A stretch of 64,000 bases of DNA, taken from NCBI RefSeq assembly GCF_009727055.1, contig NC_052350.1, forward strand, positions 25,064,093 through 25,128,092. The letters run 5' to 3'. This DNA comes from Benincasa hispida. Taxonomy: Eukaryota > Streptophyta > Magnoliopsida > Cucurbitales > Cucurbitaceae. Below the pieces are notes generated by a model, which made no database searches, was not told where the DNA came from, and saw only the letters and a program-made list of their open reading frames with translations. Below are positions 1 through 11,207 of this stretch, piece by piece. The first letter of the stretch is position 1, and the number at the start of each line of letters is the position of its first letter. Position numbers and translations under genes: made by a program.

Positions 1-394
1 AAGACGATGAAGAATATGCAATCTTGTAAAAGAAAAGAGAAGGAAGAGATCTACACGATGATATACATGGTTCGACAAATGATGCCTACATCCACGGGAA
101 GGAGAGAAGATTTTATTCAAGAGCTAAGTCACACCTTTTTCTTTTTACATATTTCAAGGTTTCTTGAAGCTTTTGTATATTGTTGCTACAAATTTGTAAT
201 GATGAGTATTTATACAATTTTTCTGATACAAGTAGTTACAATAACAAACTGTAAAAGATAAAGAAATGTGAACAGCTGTTGAATATATGGTTGAATGTTT
301 GAGCTTATTTACTTCAAATCTCCACCTTAAGCTCAACATGCAAGCTCTTCTCCTTCTAGATTTTACATGTCTTCACCCTTTTACAGGAAGTTGG

Positions 395-615
395 AAGTCG
401 ATCTGACCAAGACAGTTTGCTAGCTTGAGCTTCGGACAGGTTTGGTAAGCATGTCAACAGCATTCTCGTTGGTATGAACTTTTAGCAATTCGACTTCACC
501 TTTTTTTTATTCCGTCTCTTACAAAGAGATATTTAATATCTATGTGTTTGGTCCTTGAATGGTATTGAGGGTTTTTGGATAGATGAATGGCACTTAGATA
601 CTGTGATGACCACTC
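395..615 (-). pseudogene. Ty1/copia RNase H C-terminal remnant
   Basis: Read on the reverse strand, this stretch encodes the end of a copia-type polyprotein. The segment SQYLSAIHLSKNPQYHSRTK is followed by HIDIKYLFVRD and then by VELLKVHTNENAVDMLTKP. This is the standard RNase H tail of plant copia elements (the KHIDIKYHFIRD...NPADMLTKP region). No start codon, upstream RT or flanking LTR is visible, so it is an isolated fragment. The family assignment rests on these motifs alone and is firm; function is lost. Confidence 0.8.
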
Positions 616-1514
616 TTAGATCCTAAGACAACTCACTCTAGAATTAGCTTGATCAAGACTAATCCAATGAATTGATTTAAATATCAAATCTAAAGCAAGA
701 TTTGAAAAAAAAAAGACAACACCAAAGGGTTGAATAAGCACAAGTTTTTTACTAGGGATAATATGAGTTTTGAAGAACATTACAAGCCATTTTATAGGCC
801 AAATGGTCATGGATAGACCAAGAAACTCAAAAGCCATTCAAATACAAGTAATTGCAAATTGTAGAAAATAACACCTAGAAACTTGAAACTTAATTGTATA
901 CTTAAATTATAAGTCAAAATGAAAAATTAGGAATGTAGCAAGTTTTCAAATTGCCTTAAATATCTCCTCTAGAAGGTGGCAAAGTAGATGCGCACATTTA
1001 ACAATATTTGACATCACATTTTTCCATGCGGTGCACACTTGACAACATTTTCTTCACAAAATCTGCACACTTTTTTTTTTTTACCACCGTGTCATCTTAC
1101 AAACCTTTTCCCGTACCATCTTCACGTCTCTTCTTGACTCATTGAACTAACATTATATAAAACTTTGGTCCCAAAATTATTTGTCGGTTCTTGTGAATTT
1201 GCTAGTTTTTGAAGATATAGTGTGAATGCCTATTGAATCTTCTTTGCCTTGCTTCTTGTAATTGATCCTTTAGGTACATGCAATGGTTCAATGGTTGAAT
1301 TCACATCACCAAGGTTGGCCTAGATAAAAGGCAGGCCGAAACCAACCTTAAAAGAAGAGAGATGAAGGCATGCTAGCAATGATGGAAAAGGCATTGGCAA
1401 AGTAAAGACGAAGTTGAAAGATAAAGAAACTTCATTGATTAAAAAGTAAAACCATAGAAAGAGCAACAAACAATAGAGAAAATATAAAGGAGAGAAGTGC
1501 AACAACGATGTTAA
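616..1514. other. No recognisable gene
   Basis: AT-rich sequence with short open frames on both strands and a T-homopolymer near 1071-1082. I recognise no protein domain, LTR end or RNA gene here. Confidence 0.5.
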
Positions 1515-2519
1515 AAGAAGGCAGCAAAAACATAATGGTGGAGGAAATTTTCAATCATCTTGGTTTATGGCATCTTTAGTGTCAGCCTCGACATTGTCAT
1601 CTTGAGGATGGAAGGGATAAGGATTCCTGCGTAGAGTTTCAAAATATTGAGTTGGATAGTCAAAGTTCATAATAGAGTGGTAAAATATGCTTCTTTCTTT
1701 GCTAAATGCCCCACCATTCTCCATTACAAAGTTCTACATTCTGGTGCAAGCTTCAGTTTCTGGGATTTTTGTTCCAAGTACCAAGTATCAGAGAGAAGAG
1801 CCTCAACTTTGTCAAGTTTAGCTTGGATAGCTGATGTGTTAACTCGGGATGATTGGAGCTCAGTTTGGATATCATATAGAAGCCGATTAAGACTAGCAAT
1901 GTTGGCCTGGGCTTTGTTTAGCTTTTTAGAGGAACTCGAAATTCCATTAATTAATTAATTTATATGGTTAGTGATACTCATTTTGAAGTAGCAATCCGAG
2001 AAACAGATTAAAAAAAAAGAAGATGAAAAAGTTTACATGAAGTTCAAAACATGAGAGGCCAACCTTACTCAAATAAGAGTCGAGGCCGACCATTCTAAAG
2101 GGATAATAATGAAAAAAAATATAATAACATACGTAAAAAAGGTCATTCAAAGTTTTTGTGATAGCTGCAGCGGGGTCATCATATCTAGTAGGTGGAGAAA
2201 GGCGCCTCAATCTGACACCTTGCCAAAGGGTGAAGGTTTGGGCAAGGAGTTCAGCTTCACCCCCATTCTAGAATATCTACAAGAAAGTGAAATATTATAT
2301 TCTCATTGAAGGATTCATCTTGAGGAAGAGGGATCTCATTGTAAAGCCGAATAGATAGCCGATGGGTCATCTGAGGGACAGGATGAGGAAGAAGTTGAGT
2401 TATATGTTGCTCGGGTTGTTCATCATCAATTAGGTCTATTATCCTGCCTTGAAGCCTCCTAGATGATTCTCCTCTCTTGCCCTTGATGAGCAAGAGAAAG
2501 GGTGTTGTAATCTTCTCTC
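1515..2519 (-). pseudogene. Decayed reading region, unidentified
   Basis: The reverse strand carries protein-like segments broken by stops. One (about 2257-2529) is charged and contains KGKRGESSRRLQGRIIDLID, followed by QMTHRLSIRLYNEIPLPQ. Another (about 2130-2210) contains RRLSPPTRYDDPAAAITKTL. A third (about 1735-1980) has a heptad-like, coiled-coil-prone composition. I do not recognise the family. Its position next to a reverse-strand gypsy LTR makes a retrotransposon-associated or other mobile ORF plausible, but that is inference. Confidence 0.3.
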
Positions 2520-4461
2520 TGCCAATCAAATAAAATTTATATTACTGAACTAACTACTTGTACTACTGAGTAGTACAAGTGGCAAGTCCGAATCAATCCA
2601 CAGAGAAGCGTGAAAATTAGTTCCTCAAAGCTCATTTTCAGTTAAAGTGGTAAATAGGGGGATGAGGCTTTGGTGTGGTTTGAGATTAGTGCATAAAAGT
2701 AAAGACATGAAAGTAAAAGGATAAAAGTATAATCTAATAGCTTAGAGGAATGAAATTACCCAATGTAAACTTGATCCTAGGATAACACTAAATCATCTTA
2801 AACACATAGTCAACTTAAGTGGAAAAGCCAACATTAAGCGTCCTTAATTATCAATTAAGATTTGCATCCTAATTAATATATGTGTCAATTAACTAACAAT
2901 GAAAATCATTCATTAATCAACCAAACACATTCATTAAGTTCTAGGACTAAACCATGACATGATTACCTAACAAAAAAGCCGATTAATTAATTGATTGTTC
3001 TCTATCCCTAAGTCACTCAAAATAACTATATGATTTTAATAGAAAAGCCATGAAATCAATATACACCCATGAGATGACTTTAGTTAGTTGGTAACTAACA
3101 CATAACAATTACAGATTACATGTTAAGTTTTAAGCGATTAGTATACATAAACGACTGATTTGTTAGGCCTAATCATTCACACATATTAAGAATTAAACCA
3201 AGAGATAGGGTGCTCAAGGAATAAAAATGTATACATTCAAGCACAAAATCCTATCAAAATTACAAAGGGTTCTTCCAAAATCCTCTAAATAAAAAAAACC
3301 ATAAATCTTACCTTCTCGTGGCGATGGAGAAGCTAAAATATGGCCTCATCTCAATTGATTACATGTGAAAATGAAGAAAATACATGCGCGAGAGAGAAAG
3401 GGATGAAAAATCGACTAAGGGTGATTGGGGTTTGATAAAAATGACCTAAAATCGAAGAGGATTTAAATAATCATTGCGGCAGCGGCGCGATGCTAGGCCC
3501 TAATTGGCCCTATATGAGTAGTGTCATGTCGCAACGTCGGGCGATGCTATGGTGCCTTCACCTGTGCGTGCCTATATGTCTCTTCTCCATCAAAGTCTGG
3601 AGCACTACAACGCTATGTCAAATGCAGCTACTGCCTTTCAGCGCCTTTCATGTGACGCCAATCCTCCAAGGGCATTTTCATCTTTTTCGCTCCTTTGAAG
3701 TTTCGTTGCTCTAATTAGCTTCTAATTACTCCAAATTAACCCTAAATGGGCCGTAACACTCTTAAATGCATAATTACTCGAGATTCTACAAACATAGACA
3801 TTAAAACACATTAAACATCGTATACATTCAAGCACAAAATCCTATCAAAATTATAAAGGGTTCTTCCAAAATCCTCTAAATAAAAAAAACCATAAATCTT
3901 ACCTTCTCGTGGCGATGGAAAAGCTAAAATATGGCCTCATCTCAATTGATTACATGTGAAAATGAAGAAAATACATGTGCGAGAGAGAAAGGGATGAAAA
4001 ATCGGTTAGGGGTGATTGGGGTTTGATAAAAATGACCTAAAATCGAAGAGAATTTAAATAATCATTGCGGCAGCGGCGCGATGCTAGGCCCTAATTGGCC
4101 CTATATGAGTAGTGTCATGTCGCAACGTCGGGTGATGCTGTGGTGCCTTCACCTGTGCGTGCCTATATGTCTCTTTTCCATCAAAGTCTGGAGCACTACA
4201 ACGCTATGTCAAATGCAGCTACTACCTTTCAGCGCCTTTCATGTGACACCAATCCTCCAAGGGCATTTTCATCTTTTTTGCTCCTTTGAAGTTTCGTTGC
4301 TCTAATTAGCTTCTAATTACTCCAAATTAACCCTAAATGGGCCGTAACTCTCTTAAATGAATAATTACTCGAGATTCTACAAACATAGACATTAAAACAC
4401 ATTAAACATCGTAAATGAGCTAGATTAGAGGCACTAAGATAACACATTTCGGGTGCTACCA
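2520..4461 (-). repeat. Ty3/gypsy LTR, reverse strand
   Basis: On the reverse strand the LTR begins TGGTAGCACCCGAAATG at 4461. It is preceded by a purine-rich tract (AGTTGGGGTATT, 4462-4473), which in turn follows the CTTGTTCAAGGACAAG motif often seen before the 3' LTR of Athila-like elements. It probably ends ...TTGATTGGCA at 2520, but that edge is only a TG/CA guess. The length is about 1.94 kb, inflated by an internal 591-bp duplication. A similar sequence occurs at 15191-16142. The rest of this element lies at 4462-4695 and 10990-11207, split by a younger gypsy insertion. Confidence 0.6.
3230..4411. repeat. 591-bp tandem duplication inside the LTR
   Basis: Copy 1 is 3230-3820 and copy 2 is 3821-4411, each 591 bp and joined without spacer. 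Both start TATACATTCAAGCACAAAAT and end ATTAAACATCG. The copies differ at only a handful of positions, so the duplication is much younger than the LTR. Each copy contains a 74-codon open frame (3490 and 4081) that matches nothing I know and is best read as chance. The unit also holds a GC-rich stretch with GCGGCAGCGGCGCGATG. Confidence 0.93.
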
Positions 4462-4695
4462 AATACCCCAACTTAAACTTTACTTGTCCTTGAACAAGTA
4501 AAAATAAAAATGAGTCATCTGATGGAAAAGATTGACTCTAATCTCAAAGCAAAATATAACAACACAATTCATGACGAGAGAATCACTTGAATGCACACAA
4601 TCATTAGCACATTTAAAGTAATTCTTAATCCCTTACGTGTGTGTGCTTAGCCATCCTACCTAGGTCTTTACAAACTCGGGAAGGTTTTATTCAAC
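4462..4695 (-). other. 3' untranslated end and PPT of the outer gypsy element
   Basis: Reverse-strand sequence upstream of the LTR, with an AAGTTGGGG polypurine motif and a GAGGACAAG-like relic. It stops abruptly at 4695, where a younger element starts with TGTTAACTC. The sequence beyond 10990 appears to be its continuation. Confidence 0.5.
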
Positions 4696-5475
4696 TGTTA
4701 ACTCTAAAAAAGAGCCAAGTTTATAGCTTTAACTTTCCTATATTTGGGTAATTCTTGTGTCTTATTTGTCTTATTTTGTATGAGAATTGACTCCATGGAG
4801 CAAGTACGTTTCAAGGATGAAGAATCAAGCAAAAAGGAAGGAACAACCAGAATTCAAATGCATCAAATCGAGCTGAGATGACAAAGGACGATTCTGCCTT
4901 ATTTCAGCATTGCAACGGTCTTCATAAGCCTATGTTCGACGCTCATTCGATGCTGGGAGGTAGTAGCATCGGGTGCAGGGCAGCGTTGCAAGTGTCACAA
5001 CGTTTCAGAGTTAAATCATCGCCACTGTTGCAACGCAGTTTGACACCAACGCTTAAGGACAAAATACTCAGCATTGCAATGATCTTCTAGAGCGTTGCGA
5101 TGCTACGAAGATTGATGGAAGATAAATGCGTGTGCGTAACCCAGTGTCAGGGGGAGCGCTGTGATGCCTCCTTAATGCTCATCAATTTGCATCGCAGTGT
5201 TGCAACGCTATTTCTAAGATTTGCAACGTTGCGAGAAGCCTATAAATAGGACGTTCGACTCCAACATTCGACATACCTAAATACAATTCAAAATAGAGTA
5301 AAATTTAAGAGTTAGTCCGGTTTTGGGAGCCATTGAAGTCGAATTGCTGAGCAATTATCACCATAGTCAGCCTTGATTCTCTTTCGATCATTGTAATTTC
5401 GATATGCCTTTTAGAGGCTAGGTAATTTTCTTGGGATAGTTTGTATGTCTTGATTCTTGAAAGTTTACTAGTTAA
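4696..5475 (+). repeat. 5' LTR of the Athila-type element, truncated
   Basis: It aligns with 9452-about 10225 from TGTTAACTC/TGTTAGCTC through the TTTCCTATATTTGG and GCCTATAAATA(G/A) motifs. The latter, with its TATA-like core near 5240, may mark the promoter. The middle is full of GCGTTGCAACG-type palindromic words. The homology to the 3' LTR stops near 5475, where pol sequence begins. Confidence 0.85.
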
Positions 5476-5479
5476 ACCC

Positions 5480-6380
5480 CTCAGAAGGCTCAACCCCAAC
5501 TTGAAAGATGTAGTTCTCAAGGAAATTATCAAGCTCAATGAAGTCAGAATTATTTACCCAGTTCCAAATAGCAAATGGGTAAGTCTTATTCTTGTAGTTT
5601 TGAATAAGACCGACATGAAAATTATAGAGAATGATAAGGGTGAGATTGTGCGCATACAAAACGGGTGGAGAATGTGCATCGATTTCTGAAAGCTCAACGA
5701 GGTAACCAAGAAGGACCACTTTCCTATACCTTTTTTGGATCAGATGGTGGAATGGCTCGCCGGAAAACTATTCTTTTGTTTCTTGATGGGTTTTCTGGAT
5801 TCTACCAAATCCCCATCGCACAAGGAGATGAGGAAAAGACCACGTTCACCTGGATTTATGAGACCTATGCCTTTAAGAGGATGCCATTTGGGCTTTGTAA
5901 CACCCCAGGTATGTTCCAAAGGTGTATGATGAGTATATTTTCCGATTTTATAGAAAAATGCATAGAGATGTTTATGGAAGATTTTACGGTTTACGGAGAG
6001 TTTTTCGAGGACTGTTTGCATAATCTTAGCTTAGTATTAAAACATTGCATTGAGGCTAACCTGGTATTGAATTATGAAAAATTTAATTTTATGGCTTTTC
6101 ATGGGATTGTTTTAGGGCATCTAGTTTCTGCAATGGGGATTGAGGTAGACAAAGCTAAGATAGATGTTTTTGCTAACCTCTCCCATCCTACATGTGTTAG
6201 GGAGATTCGTTCTTTTCTTGGTAGCACAGGTTTCTACAGGCATTTCATAAAGGATTTTTTGAAGTTGGCACTATCGCTATCAACATTACTGCAGAAGAAT
6301 GTTCCATTTAATTTTGACAAGGAGTGTCAAGAGGCCTTTGACACTTTGAAAAAAAAGCTGACCACCACCTTAATTTTGTA
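5480..6380 (+). pseudogene. Gypsy (Athila) reverse transcriptase remnant
   Basis: RT would copy the element RNA into DNA. The fragment starts with RRLNPNLKDVVLKEIIKL and SKWVSLILVV. It continues through GWRMCIDF, a stop, and KLNEV, then shifts frame to LDGFSGFYQIPIAQ, RMPFGLCNTPGMFQRCMMSI and LGHLVS, followed by RSFLGSTGFYRHFIKDF of the connection region. The catalytic box reads FMED (about 5971-5982) instead of the usual Y/FMDD, so the first aspartate of the pair is lost. The stop after CIDF, at least one frameshift and the altered box make it inactive. Confidence 0.92.
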
Positions 6381-6766
6381 ACCTTCAAGATGGGACGTAC
6401 CGTTTGAGATCATGTGCGGTGCTAGTAATCTAGTAGTGGGAGTGGTCCTAGGACAACGGGTCGACAAGAAGAGTCACGTCATATACTTTGCGTCAAGGAC
6501 CCTAAATCCTACCCAAATTAACTACATTATGATTGAGAAAGAATTTATGGCTATCGTTTTTGCTTTAGATAAATTCCGTTCTTACGTTCTTGGCTTTCCT
6601 ATTACTATCTTTACTGATCACTCTATTCTCAGGTACTTAATGACCAAGAAGGAGTCGAAGCCCCAACTTGTGCGATGGATGCTTCTCTTCAGGAATTCAA
6701 TTTGACTATCAAGGACAGGAAAGGAGCAGAAAACTTAGTAGCTGACCATTTGAGCAGAATAGTATA
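6381..6766 (+). pseudogene. Gypsy RNase H remnant
   Basis: The frame restarts after the TAA ending RT (6379-6381). It reads WDVPFEIMCGASNLVVGVVL, then HVIYFASRTLNPTQINY, EKEFMAIVFALDKFRSYVLG and FTDHSILRYLM. After a frameshift near 6690 it continues LQEFNLTIKDRKGAENLVAD and HLSRI. These are the order and motifs of a Ty3/gypsy RNase H, including the closing DRKGAENxVADHLSR box. In the intact protein it follows RT directly and degrades the RNA of the hybrid. Confidence 0.9.
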
Positions 6767-7200
6767 AGAAGAAGACCCTGTGCCCTTACGAGAGGATTTT
6801 TTAGACGAGTTCCTAGATAGTCAAACCCACTACATGATATGTTGACATGGTGAATTTCCTGGTTATTGATAAGTTCCCTTATGACATGCCTAGCTCTAGG
6901 AAGGCCAAATTAAAGAGTAATTCAAAGTATTTTGTTTGGGATCCACCGTACCTTTGGAAGATTTGTTCTGATCAAATCATTAGGAGGTGTGTCTCAGATG
7001 AGAAATTTCAGTCTATGCTTGCATTTTGTAATGAGATGGCTGTGGGTATTTTAGTCATAGGAGAACTACTAGGAAAGTTTTAGATAGTGAGTTGATTTGG
7101 AATTCCCTATTTGCTGACTGTTTTGCATTCTGTAAATCCTGTGAGAGATGTTAGAGATTGGGATCTTTGTCTAGAAGGAATGAGATGCCACTAAATTCTA
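6767..7200 (+). pseudogene. Gypsy integrase N-terminal remnant
   Basis: It encodes KSNSKYFVWDPPYLWKICSD and QIIRRCVSDEK, which match the stretch before the HHCC zinc-binding part of Athila integrases. The zinc-binding histidines and cysteines themselves are scrambled between about 7020 and 7190, and stops interrupt the frame. Confidence 0.8.
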
Positions 7201-8180
7201 TCTTTATGTGTGGAATTTTTTTGTTTGGGGCATAGATTTCATGGGCCCCTTTCCTTCTTCATATGGTTTCTTGTATATTCTTTTGGCAGTTGAATATGTT
7301 TCAAAGTGGGTTGAGGCTATCCTCACTTGGACTAAGAACGCTGTTGTGGTTTCAAGTTTCTTAAGAGCGAACATATTTTCTAGGTTCAACATACCTCGAG
7401 CTATAATTAGTGATCAGGGTACTCACTTCTGAAATCGAAACATCGAGGTGCTCATGAGGAAGTATGGAGTTCACCATCGAGTTGCCACACTGTACCATCC
7501 TTAAACAAACGGACAAGCTAAAATATCGAATCAACAGGTCAAAAGTATCCTGGAAAAGACTGTCAATCCAACCAGAAAAGATTGAAGCACACGCCTTGAC
7601 GATGCTCTTTAGGCCTACAGAACTGCATTTAGAACTCCTATTGGAACAACACTCTTTAAGCTCGTCTATGGTAAGGCATGTCATCTACCGATCGAAATTG
7701 AGCATAGAGCATATTGGGCTATCAAGCAATGTAATATGAACCTAGCCCAAGCCAGTGAGGAAAGACTGCTGGAACTACAGGAACTATAGGAATTAGAGGA
7801 GCTGCGCTTAGAAGCCTATGAGAACTCAAGACTGTACAAAGAAAAGTCAAAATTAATACATGATAAGGGTCTTTTGAGGAAGGAATTTCGAGTTGCAGAA
7901 AGTGTTCCTCTACAATTCACATCTATCACTCATGCTCGGTAAACTGAAATCTAAATGGCTTGGTCCCTTTGAGGTTATTAACTTGTTTCCTTATGGTGCA
8001 GTGGAGATTAGGAGTCTGGAGACGGGGAAGGAATTCAAAGTGAATGGGCACCACCTTAAAATTTTCAATGAAGGAGAAGCCAACTCCGCTTGCTCAAGCT
8101 ACATATTGACTCTACCCTATATCACTAGAGCTCGCATCACTAGACGTCGAGCAAAAGACGTTAAATGTTGCGCTACCTGA
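7201..8180 (+). pseudogene. Gypsy integrase core and C-terminal remnant
   Basis: The core shows [13 protein letters not shown] (first catalytic Asp), YVSKWVEAI, and IISDQGTHF (second Asp). The third acidic position is changed: the expected NGQAE reads NGQAKISNQ (about 7510-7535). The C-terminal part has YGKACHLPIEIEHRAYWAIK, then SKWLGPFEVINLFPYGAVEI and FKVNGHHLKIF, typical of the Athila integrase tail. Several stops and frameshifts break it. In an active copy it would insert the DNA copy into the chromosome. Confidence 0.9.
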
Positions 8181-9451
8181 AGGCAACCAGGAGTTTAAAT
8201 TAATTTTCTTTCTTTTCTTTTTCTTCTTTTCTTTTGTTTCTTTCATTTTCTTTTTTATTAAAGAGTGGCTGACTACATTTACTTTTCTTCTTAGGAGAAT
8301 CACAATTTTGGCTCTTGGAGGAATGCTTTCAAATGATCATGTTTGTGCCCAAAAATACAGGGTAGTTTTTTTGTTCCCTCTCTTGCCCCTTTTTCTTTTT
8401 GTTCTTAGCATGAATTAAAGCCTAAATATACTTGAGAAAAATGCGTAGCTCTTAAGTTGGGGGTGGGCGAAGCATGCTCATGATTTGAAGTTTTGATTGG
8501 TAATCTGAATTGTTGTCTTGATTCTGTCATGATGAATGCTTTAATATCTGTTTGTTTTGTTTGCTATTTCCTTTCAATGACAATTTGATGATGCACTCAA
8601 CGGGCTGCTTGTTCTTAATAAAAGAGTAATTTTCATGATTTTGAGTTTTTTATAATTTTTTTTTCATGAGATCCATGTAAAATGAACCTAGGTTGAAATT
8701 TTTTCTATTTGGAATCCCTTAAAGTCTTAGAAACGGATTATCCATATTGGATTTTGATAGGCCCTCTATTGGCTTGGGAGCAACTTTTAGTGCTTGAGAG
8801 TAAAACTAGATAGTGAGAAAATAACGGCCTAGCGTGTGAAAAAAAAAAATAAAGAGAATCATACTAGATGCTTTTCTCTTATGAAAAAAAAGCCATAAAA
8901 ATGAGGCATAACCGGTGTGCCTAGAAAAAAATTGTGTGTGTGTGTGCATCGATAGAGGTGAAAAGAGCTACCTTCGCTGTGTCTAGTTAGGGCCCGCGAG
9001 AAAAGAGTGATAGGTTTCTGGTGGTCTGGTGTGAAAGCTAGCCCTTTAGGTAAAACCAATGCCCTCTATGTTTTGTGTGTGTGAGTTTTGGGCACTCTTG
9101 GATAGTGTTGCTCTTTGATATGTAATAATAGTATGTCTCGAGCTGATGACTAAGCTAGAATAGAGGGAAGATGAAATGGGAGTAGGATAAAAAAATTTCT
9201 GATGCTTTTCAATTTTCGAAAAAGTATTGTGTCTTAGTGTCTCATTTATATATGGCTTTGATTGAAAAATGACCTTTTATAACAAGTCTAAATTGAGTGA
9301 TTGTTTGATATTGATATGTGATTTATTGTGCGATCCTAAAGACTGTTGATATTAAGAAAGGATTCGATGAATGGAGTGAACGGTTTCTTGTTAATTTCAA
9401 TGACTAAGTGTTATAATCTTGCTCGGGGATGATCATTAAGTTGGGGGTGTT
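8181..9451 (+). other. 3' non-coding region and polypurine tract of the Athila-type element
   Basis: It lies between integrase and the 3' LTR and holds no convincing reading frame. It opens with a C/T-rich tract (about 8203-8262), has a short (GT)n run near 8935-8945, and carries two AGTTGGGGGTG motifs, one at 8455-8466 and one immediately before the LTR (about 9438-9450). The second is the likely plus-strand primer site; the first is a duplicate or decoy. Confidence 0.7.
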
Positions 9452-10989
9452 TGTTAGCTCTCAAAAAGAGCTAAGTTTATGACCTTAGCTTTCCTATATT
9501 TGGATAATTCTTGTGTTTTATTTGTCTTATTTTGTAGAAGAATTGACCCCATGGAGTAAGTACGTTACAAGGATGAAGAATCAAGCAAAAAGGAAGGAAA
9601 AACCGAGATCTAGTTGAGATGACAAAGGACGATTCTACCTTTTTTCAGCATTGCAACGCTCTTCATAAGCCTAAGTCCAATGCTCATTCAATGCTGAGAG
9701 GCAATAACATTGGGTGTAGGGCAGCGTTGCAATGCTACCTTGAGCGTCACAATGCTCTAGAGTTAAATCATCACCACCATTACAACGTCGTCTGATGCTT
9801 GACTCCAACGCTTAGAGACAGAATACTCAGCGTTGCAACACTCTTCTAGAGCATTACGATGCTACGAAGATTGACGGAAGATCAATGCTGCGTGCGCACA
9901 ACCCAGCATCGGGGCGGAGCACTGTGACACTTCCTTGACGCTCACCAATTTGCACAACGGCATTGCAACGCTATTTACAAGCGTTATGACATTGCGAGAA
10001 GCCTATAAATAAGAGGTTCGGCTTCAACATTCGACACACCTCAACACAATTCAGAATAAAGTAAAATTTAAGAGTTAGTCTAGTTTTGGGAGCCATTGAA
10101 GTCGAATTGTTGAGCAATTGTCGCCATAGTCAACCTCAATTCTCTTTTGATCATTGTAATTCCGATATGTCTTTTAGAGGCTAAGTAATTTTCTTGGGAT
10201 AGTTTGTATGTCTTGATTCTTGAAGGTTTACTAGTTAAATTTAATCAATTGTTGTGAACCCTTTAGGTGGATTTGTTTTAATTTCAATAGAGTTTCGATG
10301 AACTTTTCTGACAAATTAATATATTAAAATTCTTGTATGCAAAATCATTCTTGCCTATGCATTATTGATTGATTAAGTTGCACGTATTAGGATCGCATGT
10401 TTAGGGTCTAGACTTTTTCTGGCCAAACTCATGTATGCCCTAGTATAATCTTTTCCAATAAATCATGGTATAAGATATAGCCTTTCCGGCTTATAGTATG
10501 TCTTAACAATTGAACCCTTTCTTAATGTTTTTCAGTTTTAACTTGTATGTCGCTAAGAAGAAAAAGTTTTAAACTGAATTAGTGATGGTTTGGATTTTTA
10601 TCAAAATTGGCTAATTGGGCTATTAGAATTTCTAATAGATTGAGGGGTTCACAAGATTGGTAAAATTAACTAGTACCTAATGATAGAAAACAAAAAGCAT
10701 ATAAACTAATCCTAAGATTTTTCCATCAATTTGATTCAACCGTTTTCTGTGCTAATTCTTATTTTTCTCTGTTTGGTTGTCAATTTACTTTACAAAAACA
10801 AAAAACCATCAAAGCCCCTTTTCACGTGGAATTCACAAATTATCCTAGCTGATTCAACAGTCTCTTTATGGATTTGACCTCGATTACCACTTTACTGCAT
10901 TTGTGGTACAAGTAGTGGATCGGTGAAAATAAATTACCTTTGCTTGAGCCGGGGGCGGTTACGACAACTCTAGTCCCGGATTTTTAACA
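9452..10989 (+). repeat. 3' LTR of the Athila-type element
   Basis: It starts TGTTAGCTCTCAAAAAGAGC right after the polypurine tract and ends near TTTTTAACA, giving about 1.54 kb. Its first 770 bp match the truncated 5' LTR. It contains the GCGTTGCAACG-type palindromic words (about 9645-9985) and a TATAAATAAG box near 10002. The 3' half includes a GTGGTACAAGTAGTGGATCG motif (about 10901-10920) that is similar in other gypsy LTRs of this window. Confidence 0.85.
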
Positions 10990-11207
10990 ACCGTTAACTC
11001 GTTTCCCCTACTCTGGCTTGAAGGCTCAAGAGTTAAGCTTCCTAGACTCAAAGTGGCAATGAAACACTCAAAGGAACCAAACTTTTATTTTATTATTTTT
11101 TCTTCCTTTTTTTTTTTTTTACTTTACACAAAAGAGGAAACCTTATCTAGATATGTCATCTTTTTTTGGCTTGCCCACACGGATTACATGAAAAACATCC
11201 AACTACT
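10990..11207 (-). other. Continuation of the outer gypsy element
   Basis: It contains TTGGCTTGCCCACACGGAT and ACATCCAACTAC, which closely resemble 23684-23720 and 23820-23856 in another reverse gypsy fragment. This supports the view that the sequence on either side of the Athila-type insertion belongs to one older gypsy 3' region. Confidence 0.5.

Larger units (their letters stand above)
4696..10989 (+). mobile_element. Athila-type Ty3/gypsy element, internally deleted
   Basis: The element has a truncated 5' LTR (4696-about 5475), a pol region in the order RT, RNase H, integrase (about 5480-8180), a 1.27-kb non-coding 3' region ending in a polypurine tract (AGTTGGGGGTG), and a long 3' LTR (9452-about 10989). 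The 5' LTR jumps straight from its GTTTACTAGTTAAA motif into RT, so the rest of that LTR, the PBS, gag and protease are deleted. Frameshifts and stops run through pol. The flanking pentamers TCAAC (4691-4695) and ACAAC (10987-10991) resemble a decayed target duplication, which leaves the right edge uncertain by a few bases. The RT and integrase motifs place it with the Athila lineage. Confidence 0.85.

Noticed and set aside
3490..4305. Two near-identical 74-codon open frames
   Set aside because: They exist because the DNA is duplicated (591-bp unit); the sequence is GC-patchy LTR DNA with no known domain.
5740..6021. Antisense 93-codon frame over the gypsy RT
   Set aside because: Shadow of the RT reading frame; the RT motifs on the forward strand explain it.
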